DNA of 64,000 nt from Nostoc punctiforme NIES-2108 (GTDB lineage: Bacteria; Cyanobacteriota; Cyanobacteriia; Cyanobacteriales; Nostocaceae), in contig LXQE01000151.1 in assembly GCA_003326195.1 (NCBI GenBank), positions 122,935 through 186,934 of the forward strand, in the 5' to 3' direction. Made by a program: the position numbers and the translations under genes. Shown in pieces: positions 41,879 to 51,169 of the stretch (position 1 is the first letter of the stretch; the number at the start of each line of letters is the position of its first letter). The notes beneath the pieces are model-generated. The model did no database searches and was not told the DNA's origin. It saw only the letters and a list, made by a program, of their open reading frames with translations.

Positions 41879-43947
41879 AGCTGACTTCAATCAAGCTATG
41901 CAACTTTCGCTCCTTTTATGGTATGACACCAGAGATGATTATCGCTGGGGGAGAGGCTCAGAATACAACGATTATTCACGGCAATAATGGCTCTGGAAAA
42001 ACCAGTTTACTAAATGCCTTTACGTGGGTATTGTATGATAAATTTAGTGCGGCATTTGCATCGATAGAGCAGTTGGTGAATAAGCGTGCGATCGCAGAAG
42101 CTCAAAAAGGTCAAGCTGTAGAATGTTGGGTAGAGATTGGCTGGGAACATGAAGGTAAACGCTATCGAGTTAAACGCGCCTGTCGAGGTTATAAAAACGA
42201 AGGTGATTTTGACGCTGGCAAAACTCAATTAACCATGTGGGTTGGTGCGGATGATGGCAAATGGAATATACCAACTCAGCAACCAGACGATATAATTAAT
42301 CAAATTTTACCCGCTACTTTACATCAATATTTTTTCTTTGACGGCGAACGAATTGAAGAAATAGTTCGTTCTGACAAAAAAGCTGAAATTGCCGAAGCTA
42401 CAAAAATCTTCTTGGGTGTAGAAGTAATCAATCGTTCTATCAGACATTTGGGAGATGCTAAAAAAACTCTAGAAAATGAGTTAAAAGCTATTGGTGATTC
42501 TGAAACTAAACAACTATTACGACAGCAAGAAAAGATAGAACGCGAACGTGAGCGCATTACCAAGCGGCAAACTGAAATTAAAGAAGAGTTAGAATATCAA
42601 CAAACTTTTAAAAAAGAGACAAGCAACCGTTTGCGAGAACTGAGTGCTGCTAAAGAATTACAAGAAAGATGGCAGGATTTAGAATCGCAGAGAACGGCGA
42701 ATCAAGAAGAATATAAAAAAACCAAGGAAGCACTAAAAAAAGTTATTTCGGCGCGGGGTTATACAGTTTTATTGTCAGAAACGACATCCCAATTCCGAGG
42801 AATCATCAATGATTTGAAGGCGCGAGGCGAGTTAACTTCTGGAATCTCGCGGGAATTTGTCAGTGATTTACTCAATTCTCAACGCTGTATTTGTGGTGCA
42901 GAATTACACGAGGGTAATCATTCTCATACTCATGTAAGTAATTGGTTAAATAAAGCCGGTTCCTCGGCGGTAGAAGAAACTGCAATTCGGATGATAGCTC
43001 AAGTAGACGAAATTGATAAGCAAGCTATAGGATTTTGGGAAGAGGTTGATAGAGAACAAAGTAGAATTAATCAGTTAAGGCAAAGTATATCTCAAATTGA
43101 AGGCGATTTAGACAATATTCAAGAACGGTTGCGAAAAGATGCTAATGAAGAAATTAGCAGTTTACAAAAACGCTTAGATGAAATTGAAAGTAAAATTGAT
43201 GAATTAAATCGAGAACAGGGTGCAAATCAGCAGCAAATTGCTCAACTCACAACTGAGATTGAAGGTTTAAATAAACAAATTGCAAAGCAAAAGCTGAATG
43301 AAGACAAGCAAACTCTAGCACAGCGACGGATTAACGCTACTCAAGATGCAATTGAACGGTTAACGGAAGTTAGAAATCGTCAAGAACAACAATTTCGTCT
43401 GCAACTAGAAAAGCGAGTACAAGAAATATTCACGGAGATTTCTGTAACTCCATACATTCCTAAAATTAGTGAAAAATATGAACTTACATTAGTCGAAAAT
43501 ACCACAGGTATAGGAGCACCAGTTGCAGCTTCCACCGGAGAGAATCAAATTCTCAGTTTATCCTTTATTGCCAGCATTATTGACAAAGTAAGGGAATGGA
43601 GTGAGAAACGGAAAATGATGATGATTCCCGATAGTAGCACTTTCCCAATTGTCATGGATTCACCCTTCGGTAGTTTGGATGAAAGTTCGCGGCGACACAT
43701 TGCGAAGACAATTCCCCAATTAGCGAATCAATTGATAGTTTTAGTTACTAAGACTCAGTGGCGCGGTGAAGTAGAAGCGGAAATGACAAAGAGAATTGGG
43801 AGAGAATATGTGCTTACGTATTATTCATCTAAGCCAGATTGCGAACAAGATTATATTGAGTTGGGTGGCGAAAGTTATCCTTTAGTGAAACAAAGTCCGA
43901 ACGAGTTTGAATATACGGAAATTATCGCAGTTGAACGGAATGGGTAA
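41875..43947 (+). CDS. DndD-like SMC/Rad50-type AAA ATPase (second copy, Dnd-associated)
   Basis: MKLTSIKLCNFRSFYG, IHGNNGSGKTSLLNAFTWVLYD (Walker A), long coiled coil with CICGAELHEGNHSH, IVMDSPFGSLDESSRRHIAKTIPQLANQLIVLVTKTQW. Confidence 0.88.
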   Translation: MKLTSIKLCNFRSFYGMTPEMIIAGGEAQNTTIIHGNNGSGKTSLLNAFTWVLYDKFSAAFASIEQLVNKRAIAEAQKGQAVECWVEIGWEHEGKRYRVKRACRGYKNEGDFDAGKTQLTMWVGADDGKWNIPTQQPDDIINQILPATLHQYFFFDGERIEEIVRSDKKAEIAEATKIFLGVEVINRSIRHLGDAKKTLENELKAIGDSETKQLLRQQEKIERERERITKRQTEIKEELEYQQTFKKETSNRLRELSAAKELQERWQDLESQRTANQEEYKKTKEALKKVISARGYTVLLSETTSQFRGIINDLKARGELTSGISREFVSDLLNSQRCICGAELHEGNHSHTHVSNWLNKAGSSAVEETAIRMIAQVDEIDKQAIGFWEEVDREQSRINQLRQSISQIEGDLDNIQERLRKDANEEISSLQKRLDEIESKIDELNREQGANQQQIAQLTTEIEGLNKQIAKQKLNEDKQTLAQRRINATQDAIERLTEVRNRQEQQFRLQLEKRVQEIFTEISVTPYIPKISEKYELTLVENTTGIGAPVAASTGENQILSLSFIASIIDKVREWSEKRKMMMIPDSSTFPIVMDSPFGSLDESSRRHIAKTIPQLANQLIVLVTKTQWRGEVEAEMTKRIGREYVLTYYSSKPDCEQDYIELGGESYPLVKQSPNEFEYTEIIAVERNG

Positions 43948-44020
43948 TTACTCACGGAAAGATGCAGAGGCGCAAAGGTTTTTTCTTGGTTACATTTGAG
44001 AAAAAGAGAGGAATAAAGTT

Positions 44021-44590
44021 ATGGTTGCGAGTTCAGACAGAAATTATATGTCTCCCCAAGAATATCTGGAATGGGAAGAACGCCAAGAAATTAAATATGA
44101 ATATATTGATGGTGAAGTTTTCGCCATGACTGGGGGTACTCTTCCCCATACAACTATTGCTTTAAACTTAGCTTCAGCGTTAAAAATTCATCTAAGAGGG
44201 AGTGAGTGTCTTCCCTTTATGGCGGATGCGAAAATAGGTGTATCTGAGAAGGGGCCTTTTCATTATCCCGATGTTGTGGTGAGTTGCGATGAACGGGACA
44301 AACAAGCTATTGAATTTCTCCAATATCCTTGTTTAATTGTTGAAGTTCTTTCCCCTAGCACAGAAGCTTACGACCGAGGTAAAAAATTTATGCGGTATCG
44401 TCGCATTCAGACTTTGCAAGAATACGTCCTCATCGATGCTGAAAAAATTGGTTTAGATTGCTTCCGGTTAAATGATAGAGGACTCTGGGAGTTACATCCT
44501 TATGAAGAAGAGGATGAAGTTCATTTAACTAGTGTTGATTTTCACTTTCCTATTTCTTTGGTTTATGAGAATGTTCAGTTTCCAACTTGA
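44021..44590 (+). CDS. Uma2 family (DUF820) PD-(D/E)XK-fold endonuclease
   Basis: YLEWEERQEIKYEYIDGEVFAMTGGTLPHTTIALNL...PDVVVSCD...PCLIVEVLSPSTEAYDRGKKF..YR....LQEYVLID. Confidence 0.92.
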   Translation: MVASSDRNYMSPQEYLEWEERQEIKYEYIDGEVFAMTGGTLPHTTIALNLASALKIHLRGSECLPFMADAKIGVSEKGPFHYPDVVVSCDERDKQAIEFLQYPCLIVEVLSPSTEAYDRGKKFMRYRRIQTLQEYVLIDAEKIGLDCFRLNDRGLWELHPYEEEDEVHLTSVDFHFPISLVYENVQFPT

Positions 44591-44649
44591 GTTTAGGGAA
44601 AACTACAGATGGTGGCAGAAAAAGTAAAACCATATTCGGATGATTAAAA

Positions 44650-44874
44650 ATGACAGCACACGAAAGAGAACAGTTAATTAAAGATATCAATGTACTGCTA
44701 CATCAAGCTTATGACAGTACTTTAGATGAAATTTATGCACTCTTAAAAAGAATCGATGATGTAGACGATGAAGAAGACTTAAAAGCCATTAAAGAAGCTA
44801 GGGAAGATATACGCATTAATGGCACTGTATCTTGGGATGAAATTCAAAACGAAATAAACAAGGATATTGCGTGA
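44650..44874 (+). CDS. RelB-like antitoxin (putative)
   Basis: 74-aa acidic ORF overlapping the downstream RelE-like toxin start (GTGA). Confidence 0.65.
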   Translation: MTAHEREQLIKDINVLLHQAYDSTLDEIYALLKRIDDVDDEEDLKAIKEAREDIRINGTVSWDEIQNEINKDIA

Positions 44875-45137
44875 GTTCCGAAGTTAAATTTTCAAGGGGT
44901 GCGAAAAAGCACTTTAGAAAACTACCTATAGATGTACAACAACGCATACAAACTAAAATCAATGACTTAGCAATAGAACCGCGTCCAAACGGGGTAAAAA
45001 AGTTACAAGCTGATGATAATTCATATCGTATTCGAGTAGGAGATTATCGAGTTGTTTATGAAATAGATGATGATGTTTTGATAGTGACTGTAATTAAAGT
45101 AGGACATCGTAGCGAGATTTATAAAGATGGAAGTTAG
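44871..45137 (+). CDS. RelE/ParE-family toxin
   Basis: VKFSRGAKKHFRKLPIDVQQRIQTKINDLAIEPRPNGVKKLQADDNSYRIRVGDYRVVYEIDDDVLIVTVIKVGHRSEIYK. Confidence 0.9.
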   Translation: MSSEVKFSRGAKKHFRKLPIDVQQRIQTKINDLAIEPRPNGVKKLQADDNSYRIRVGDYRVVYEIDDDVLIVTVIKVGHRSEIYKDGS

Positions 45138-45353
45138 CAGAGTGGGGAATATCGTACTAGTAATCCTGAAGAACCGCAAGTGTATCCCTGTGATGAGATG
45201 GCTGAAGCTGAACCCGCAGTGCCAGGATAGACTATGTTAGTGGATAATTTGTTTGTTTAGCGATCGCCCACATACTAGTATAAAATAATGCGTTAATAAT
45301 TACTATCACTTTTAGCTTTCGGTTAAAATAGCAACAATGTAGATATTAAAACA

Positions 45354-45824
45354 ATGGCTGCAAATAGAATCAGGGTTGCTAAAGATAAGGCTGAGTTGGT
45401 GAAATCTCTAGTCGCATCAAAAGACACAACTGGGCCTTTTCAAACTTATGTAGAAGTTATGGTGTTTGCAGCAGCATTGGGCGTTAAAAATAAAAAGCGT
45501 GTTCCTTTGGGGGAAACTACAAAAAGAGAACCATCTCCAATTCCACAAGAAAATTTTGCTTCATTAGGTTATGACCTAATCATTAAATTATTAGGAATCA
45601 CTGAAACTAAAGATATCAACATACTCTCATCTAGAGAAGAACAAGATGAAGATAAACGTACTCAAATATTTGAAGAGTATGCTAACGGAGGACTGGAAAT
45701 TTTACAAAACGAGTTGCGGGGTTCTGTTGACTACTCAGAGCGACTTCTATTAGTTCTGATTTCTGAAAAAGGAACAAAAGAACAGCTAGAAGAAGAATTT
45801 GATCTCAGTAAATTCTTAACTTGA
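45354..45824 (+). CDS. Dnd system-associated protein 4-like
   Basis: RIRVAKDKAELVKSL...GPFQTYVEVMVFAAALGVKNKKRVPLG...LERLLLVLISEK-type layout and position in the dnd locus. Confidence 0.75.
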   Translation: MAANRIRVAKDKAELVKSLVASKDTTGPFQTYVEVMVFAAALGVKNKKRVPLGETTKREPSPIPQENFASLGYDLIIKLLGITETKDINILSSREEQDEDKRTQIFEEYANGGLEILQNELRGSVDYSERLLLVLISEKGTKEQLEEEFDLSKFLT

Positions 45825-45855
45825 TTTTTTTGCTTGCTTAATTAACTTATCAAAT

Positions 45856-46797
45856 ATGAAAAATATAGGATATTATTGTAAACGCTTGGCTGAATTAAAT
45901 GTGAGTAGTAGCCGGAAGCGTGGTAATGCTCAATATAAACCAATATTACTTTTATCTGTAATTGATTTAATTGCACGAGGTGTTATTACTACTAACGAGA
46001 TTCCGGTTTCAGACGAATTAGTTCAAACATTTGAGAGGTATTGGAATGTAATCGGTTCTCCATCATACAAAGGTGGTTTACACTATCCTTTCTTTCATCT
46101 GCAAAGTGAAGGCTTTTGGTACTTGAAATTTAAGCCTGAATTTAATGGGTTACAGCCAAAAACAATTAACAAACTAAAAGAGGCTGTTGAATACGCATAT
46201 CTAGACGCTGAATTATTTAACTTTTTGCAAGATGAATTTGGCAGAAAAGAACTAATTGATGCACTTGTGGCAGCTTTCTTTTCTGATAATGAAAATGATA
46301 TAGAGTCTATTTTACAAATAAATCAAACTTTTCAAGATGACGCGGTAGATATAGAAAAAATAATTGAAACAGGAAATTTAGAGCTTAATCCAAGGTGGAG
46401 TTTGAAACGAGCAGTTATTAGAAATGCTTTTTTTAGGAAAGCAATTGTACACGTTTATGATTACAGATGTGCGTTCTGTGGACTAAAAGTAACTAAAAAA
46501 GTAAATCAAAATATTGTGGATGGCGCACACATCAAGCCCTTTTCACAGTTTTATAATAATAAAATTCCTAATGGAATTGCTTTTTGCAAAAATCATCATT
46601 GGGCATTTGATAGGGGTTGGTTTGCTGTAGATGAACAATACAGAATTATAATTAGCAATAATTTGGAAGAGGTATCCCCCCATGCTAAACCTATGAAAGA
46701 TTTTGATGGTGAAACAATACTTCTACCAAATACAGAGCACTACTTTCCAGAACTGGAAGCGCTTCAATGGCATCGCCAAAATATATTTCAAGCATAA
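45856..46797 (+). CDS. HNH endonuclease with N-terminal domain resembling a phosphorothioate sulfur-binding domain (SBD)
   Basis: N-term QYKPILLLSVIDLIARG...FERYWNVIGSPSYKGGLHYPFFHLQSEGFWYLKF; C-term YDYRCAFCGLKVTKKVNQNIVDGAHIKPFSQFYNNKIPNGIAFCKNHHWAFDRGWFAV (HNH). Confidence 0.82.
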   Translation: MKNIGYYCKRLAELNVSSSRKRGNAQYKPILLLSVIDLIARGVITTNEIPVSDELVQTFERYWNVIGSPSYKGGLHYPFFHLQSEGFWYLKFKPEFNGLQPKTINKLKEAVEYAYLDAELFNFLQDEFGRKELIDALVAAFFSDNENDIESILQINQTFQDDAVDIEKIIETGNLELNPRWSLKRAVIRNAFFRKAIVHVYDYRCAFCGLKVTKKVNQNIVDGAHIKPFSQFYNNKIPNGIAFCKNHHWAFDRGWFAVDEQYRIIISNNLEEVSPHAKPMKDFDGETILLPNTEHYFPELEALQWHRQNIFQA

Positions 46798-48396
46798 TTA
46801 CAGAGTAGGTGGAAGTCCTACCGCTTTCGGTTCAACAAACTCGCCATCAAAACCTATAGTTTTATTTTCAACAGTCCTAGCATCCGCCAAAGCCTTACGA
46901 AGTTCCGCACGTTCCATCTGTTCCTGAATTCCACCCAGGATGTAAACCAATAATTTCGCCGCCAAATCTCGTCCAGCAACCTGTACCCGCTTTTTATTTG
47001 GGTCATACAAAATCCCATACCAGAGAGATTGGGGATATTCCATACCACTAAAACCACCTTGCTGGTCAAACTTCCGCAGTTTCTTAAAAATATCTGCCAG
47101 GGAAAAACCTTTTTTAAAAACCAAAATTCCCAAAGCTTGCGCTAATGCAACTTGAGCAACTGGACGAAAAAGCATATTTCCTTCACCTCCATCCTTCTCA
47201 AAGCTGAAGCGCCGTAAAGCTGGTGTATCCTCGTGTTCTAAAATTTTATAACTAGAAAGACTAGCTAAAGAATCAAATAGCTTTTTAAATTCCTCAATTC
47301 CCTGCTCAATTTCTTCATCCTCTGGACGCATGGGAATTAAACCTTTCTCCAAGGGTTTCCAGTGAGGAAACTTATGAACTAAATATCGCTCAGACATATC
47401 TTGGAGAGCTTGCAAAGTGGTCAAAACTGTAGAATTGGAAGCGACTGTTGCACTATTCCAATTAACACGAGGATTGCGCTCTTGTCGTTGTTCTAATAGT
47501 GGATGTGTAACTGCAATTTTTCTCGCAACGATCGCAAAACCATCATCTTCATTCAACTGTGTTAGCTGACCTTTAGTCAACGGTGCAGCCATCAGATTAA
47601 CATGAACAAAAATCGATCTCACCCTCCGCCTCGCCTGGGTGCGAGTTTCCCCAGCCGCTACCGCACAGATGAACTCAATACCAATTTTTTCCTTGGGTAA
47701 ATTTTGCAAGTAAGCAAGGTCTACTTGGTACTTTTCTATCAAATCATTGACTGTAATAAAACTGTCATCAGCACCTTTATCTTTTTTATAGCGCTGGAGT
47801 TTGCGAGTTTTAATTAACTCCATCAACCCCTGTACACCCATTAATCGGTGTTGACCATCTAGTGCATAAATAGTCACATCATCCTCAGAAATATTTAGCA
47901 GACCTACTTTAGCGTCTTTATCTAACGGTATAAAATCAGTAGTAGACTTTGTGGCGCGTCCTTCGCTATCCCACTCAGCAGCTTTAGGATTATCCACCCA
48001 CGGTTGATTAATTACTACTAGTACTGGCGGAAACTTATGGTTGTGTCGAGCCGCTAAATACTGTACTAGCGGCGCTTGACGTGACCAATCAAGAGGACGC
48101 TGCTGAATTTCATCAATACTATCCGCGTCAATCTCGACATTATCAGTCTCTGGATTATACTTTTTTTGAAACAGAGGTAAGCCAGAGGCGAAGTGAACCC
48201 GACCTGCGAACCATTCCAAGGTAACAGAGCTAACATAAGCCTCAGTACCACCCATCTCGGTTTTTTGAACAAGAATCTGATCTTTTCTCCCTAAAAACTT
48301 CTCCAGGAGTAAAGCTAGTACCTGTTTTTCCTTGTTTTCTCGTTCCAGGTACTCTCTAGCGATGTCAGCAGTTGGGTCAGATGCACTATCTTTCAT
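46798..48396 (-). CDS. dndB: DNA sulfur modification protein DndB (DGQHR domain)
   Basis: VTIYALDGQHRLMGVQGLMELI; VHVNLMAAPLTKGQLTQLNEDDGFAIVARKI; divergent from dndC. Confidence 0.9.
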   Translation of the reverse strand: MKDSASDPTADIAREYLERENKEKQVLALLLEKFLGRKDQILVQKTEMGGTEAYVSSVTLEWFAGRVHFASGLPLFQKKYNPETDNVEIDADSIDEIQQRPLDWSRQAPLVQYLAARHNHKFPPVLVVINQPWVDNPKAAEWDSEGRATKSTTDFIPLDKDAKVGLLNISEDDVTIYALDGQHRLMGVQGLMELIKTRKLQRYKKDKGADDSFITVNDLIEKYQVDLAYLQNLPKEKIGIEFICAVAAGETRTQARRRVRSIFVHVNLMAAPLTKGQLTQLNEDDGFAIVARKIAVTHPLLEQRQERNPRVNWNSATVASNSTVLTTLQALQDMSERYLVHKFPHWKPLEKGLIPMRPEDEEIEQGIEEFKKLFDSLASLSSYKILEHEDTPALRRFSFEKDGGEGNMLFRPVAQVALAQALGILVFKKGFSLADIFKKLRKFDQQGGFSGMEYPQSLWYGILYDPNKKRVQVAGRDLAAKLLVYILGGIQEQMERAELRKALADARTVENKTIGFDGEFVEPKAVGLPPTL

Positions 48397-48624
48397 GTTA
48401 AATTTTAAAAACAGAATAGAATTATGTCGTTTAATTATCCAAAAAATTGGATATTAGTAGTAAAGTTTTTAAAAACTTTTTTAAACCCACGGAGGTGAGT
48501 TTTGTATTTCGACTCCGGCTCCATCGAGCGAAGTCGAGATGCTCAACACAAGTCTGTGTAGCCGCGAATTCCATTCGCCCTATTCGCCCGAATATTACGC
48601 CAGCGTTTCCAGAGAGAAGGAGAA

Positions 48625-50280
48625 ATGACTACAGCACAACAAGCAGAAAATAAAAACCAGCAAACACGTACTGTAGCAGAGTTAGTGGACTATATCCAAG
48701 CTCTCACTATTGAAATTCAAGAATTGTATTGTTTGGATGAGATACCTTGGGTAGTCGGCTATTCGGGTGGCAAAGATAGTACTGCTACCTTACAGCTTAT
48801 CTGGAATGCGATCGCAGCACTACCAATTGAAAAGCGAAAAAAGACTATTCATGTTATTACAACTGACACATTAGTAGAAAACCCTGTAGTCTCTGTTTGG
48901 GTACGCAAATCCTTAGAAAGGATGAAGGTTGCTGCTCAAGAACAGAAAATGCCCATTGAGCCACATTTATTACACCCAGAAATCAAAGAGACATTCTGGG
49001 TAAGCTTGATTGGTAAAGGTTATCCAACGCCGCGAGGAAAATTTCGTTGGTGTACAGACCGTCTAAAAATTCATCCTTCTAACCACTTTATCCGTGATGT
49101 AGTTAGAGTAAATGGGGAAGTTATTCTTATTTTAGGTACGCGCAAAGCTGAAAGCATTAAACGTGCTATTTCAATGGAAAAACATCAAGCAGGTAGCCTA
49201 AAAGATCGTCTAATTTCTGATTCAAGTTCACCGACATCTCTGCTTTACCATAGTGCAAGCTTGCCTAATTCTTTAATTTATAGCCCCATCGAAGATTGGC
49301 GTACTGATGAAGTTTGGATTTACTTAAATCAGTGGCAAAATCCTTGGGAATATAGCAACAAAGACCTATTCACTATGTATCGAGGTGCTACAGCAGATAA
49401 TGAATGTCCTCTAGTTGTTGATACTTCTACTGCTAGCTGTGGTGATTCTCGATTTGGATGTTGGGTTTGCACAATTGTTAGTAAAGATAAATCAATGGAG
49501 GCAATGATTCAAAATGATGAAGAAAAAGAATGGATGCAGCCTCTATTAGATATTCGCAATGAATTAGATAGTAGACATGACCGCGATAAAAGAGACTTCC
49601 GTCGCATCTGGGGAGAAGTCCAACTTTTTGAGCGTCATGTAGATGGTGAAACATCTATTGAACCAATTCATGGCCCCTACACGAAATATTGGCGGGAACA
49701 TTGGCTTAGACGATTATTAGAAGCGCAAACAAAAACCCGTCGGACAGCGCCAGAAAATATGCGCGATATCACCCTAATTACTCTAGAAGAAATGAGCGAA
49801 ATTCGCCGCATTTGGCTAGAAGAAAAGCACGAATTTGATGATAGCTTACCCCGGATTTATCAAGAAGTGACTGGCGAAGAATTTCAAGACCCCCGTCCTG
49901 GTGCAGATTATAGCCTACTAGGTCGTGATGAATGGATAGTATTAGAAGAAATCTGTGAAGGTGACGCGATGCACTTGGAACTCATGGCGAAATTGTTAGA
50001 CACAGAACGCCAGTATCGCAAAAAAACTCGTCGTGTGGGGATATACGACACCCTAGAAAAATGTTTTAATACGAGTTCCCGTTCCCCAGAAGATGCGATT
50101 AAAAATGCTCGTTTGAAACGCGAATTAAGCGAAGCAGTTAGTCAAGGTGATGTTGCAAAAGTCAAGCAGATGACTTTGGGCGATGTTCCAGCAATCAATG
50201 AAATAGATGAAGATAAAACTGAAAGTGATGAAGAGGTAACTTGGGCAAGTATGAAATTTAAAAAGAAAGATTCAGAATAA
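48625..50280 (+). CDS. dndC: DNA sulfur modification protein DndC (PAPS reductase-like)
   Basis: WVVGYSGGKDSTATLQLIWNAI (PP-loop), RWCTDRLKIHPSNHFI, Fe-S cysteines NECPLVVDTSTASCGDSRFGCWVCTIV. Confidence 0.95.
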   Translation: MTTAQQAENKNQQTRTVAELVDYIQALTIEIQELYCLDEIPWVVGYSGGKDSTATLQLIWNAIAALPIEKRKKTIHVITTDTLVENPVVSVWVRKSLERMKVAAQEQKMPIEPHLLHPEIKETFWVSLIGKGYPTPRGKFRWCTDRLKIHPSNHFIRDVVRVNGEVILILGTRKAESIKRAISMEKHQAGSLKDRLISDSSSPTSLLYHSASLPNSLIYSPIEDWRTDEVWIYLNQWQNPWEYSNKDLFTMYRGATADNECPLVVDTSTASCGDSRFGCWVCTIVSKDKSMEAMIQNDEEKEWMQPLLDIRNELDSRHDRDKRDFRRIWGEVQLFERHVDGETSIEPIHGPYTKYWREHWLRRLLEAQTKTRRTAPENMRDITLITLEEMSEIRRIWLEEKHEFDDSLPRIYQEVTGEEFQDPRPGADYSLLGRDEWIVLEEICEGDAMHLELMAKLLDTERQYRKKTRRVGIYDTLEKCFNTSSRSPEDAIKNARLKRELSEAVSQGDVAKVKQMTLGDVPAINEIDEDKTESDEEVTWASMKFKKKDSE

Positions 50281-50355
50281 TAAAAGACGGGAGTCAACCA
50301 AACTACTTAAATAACGCTTGACAAAGTTGGGTTATCTTAAAACAAGCGAGGTTCT

Positions 50356-50976
50356 ATGATTCAAGCCATACACAAATTAGTAACTTTTGAAGATTTTGCA
50401 GCTTGGCGGCCTGAGGGTGGGAGATACGAATTACATGATGGCGTGATTGTTGAAATGGCACAACCAGTGGGAGATCATGAGGATGTTATTGGTTTTTTGG
50501 CGCTAAATATATCTATCGAAATTGGGCGACAAAAACTTCCTTACTTCATTCCAAAAACTGTATTAGTCAAGCCATCCGAAGGTGAATCAGCTTATTCACC
50601 AGACATCTTAATAATCAATCGACCAAATTTAGTGAATGAGCCTTTATGGAAAAAAGAATCAACTGTATCTCAAGCTACATCTATTCCCTTAGTTATTGAA
50701 GTTGTTAGTACTAATTGGCGAGATGATTACTACAAAAAATTAGCTGATTATGAAGCTATAGGTATTCCCGAATATTGGATTATAGATTACGCGGCTATAG
50801 GTGCTAGGAAGTTTATTGGCAATCCTAAGCTGCCTACTATATCTATTTATCAATTAATTGATGGTGAGTACCAAGTTACTCAATTTAAAGGCGATACCCA
50901 TATTGTCTCGCCTACTTTCCCAGAATTGAATTTAACCGCCGAACAGATTTTTCAAGCTGGAGGTGTGCAAATCTAG
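50356..50976 (+). CDS. Uma2 family PD-(D/E)XK-fold endonuclease
   Basis: FEDFAAWRPEGGRYELHDGVIVEMAQPVGDHEDVIGFLALNI...YSPDILIINRP...PLVIEVVSTNWRDDYYKKLADYEAIGIPEYWIIDY. Confidence 0.92.
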   Translation: MIQAIHKLVTFEDFAAWRPEGGRYELHDGVIVEMAQPVGDHEDVIGFLALNISIEIGRQKLPYFIPKTVLVKPSEGESAYSPDILIINRPNLVNEPLWKKESTVSQATSIPLVIEVVSTNWRDDYYKKLADYEAIGIPEYWIIDYAAIGARKFIGNPKLPTISIYQLIDGEYQVTQFKGDTHIVSPTFPELNLTAEQIFQAGGVQI

Positions 50977-51169
50977 CCACGCTTACCAACACCGAGACAG
51001 ATACAATCGCATTTCTTAACAGTTAGTGATGGTATTATCTATATTTCATAGAAAATATTTTTTCTCAATGCGTCAGACAAAACCATCTAATTAATTTTAT
51101 CTGATTCCTTTCATCACAAACTTTCTGCTTCTGCGATCGCTGTCGAACTCATGTTAATCTTAAAAATCA

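Noticed and set aside
45150-45229. Possible gene remnant reading RTSNPEEPQVYPCDEMAEAEPAVPG
   Set aside because: Only about 25 readable codons without a start; too short to assign, though it could be a 3' relic.
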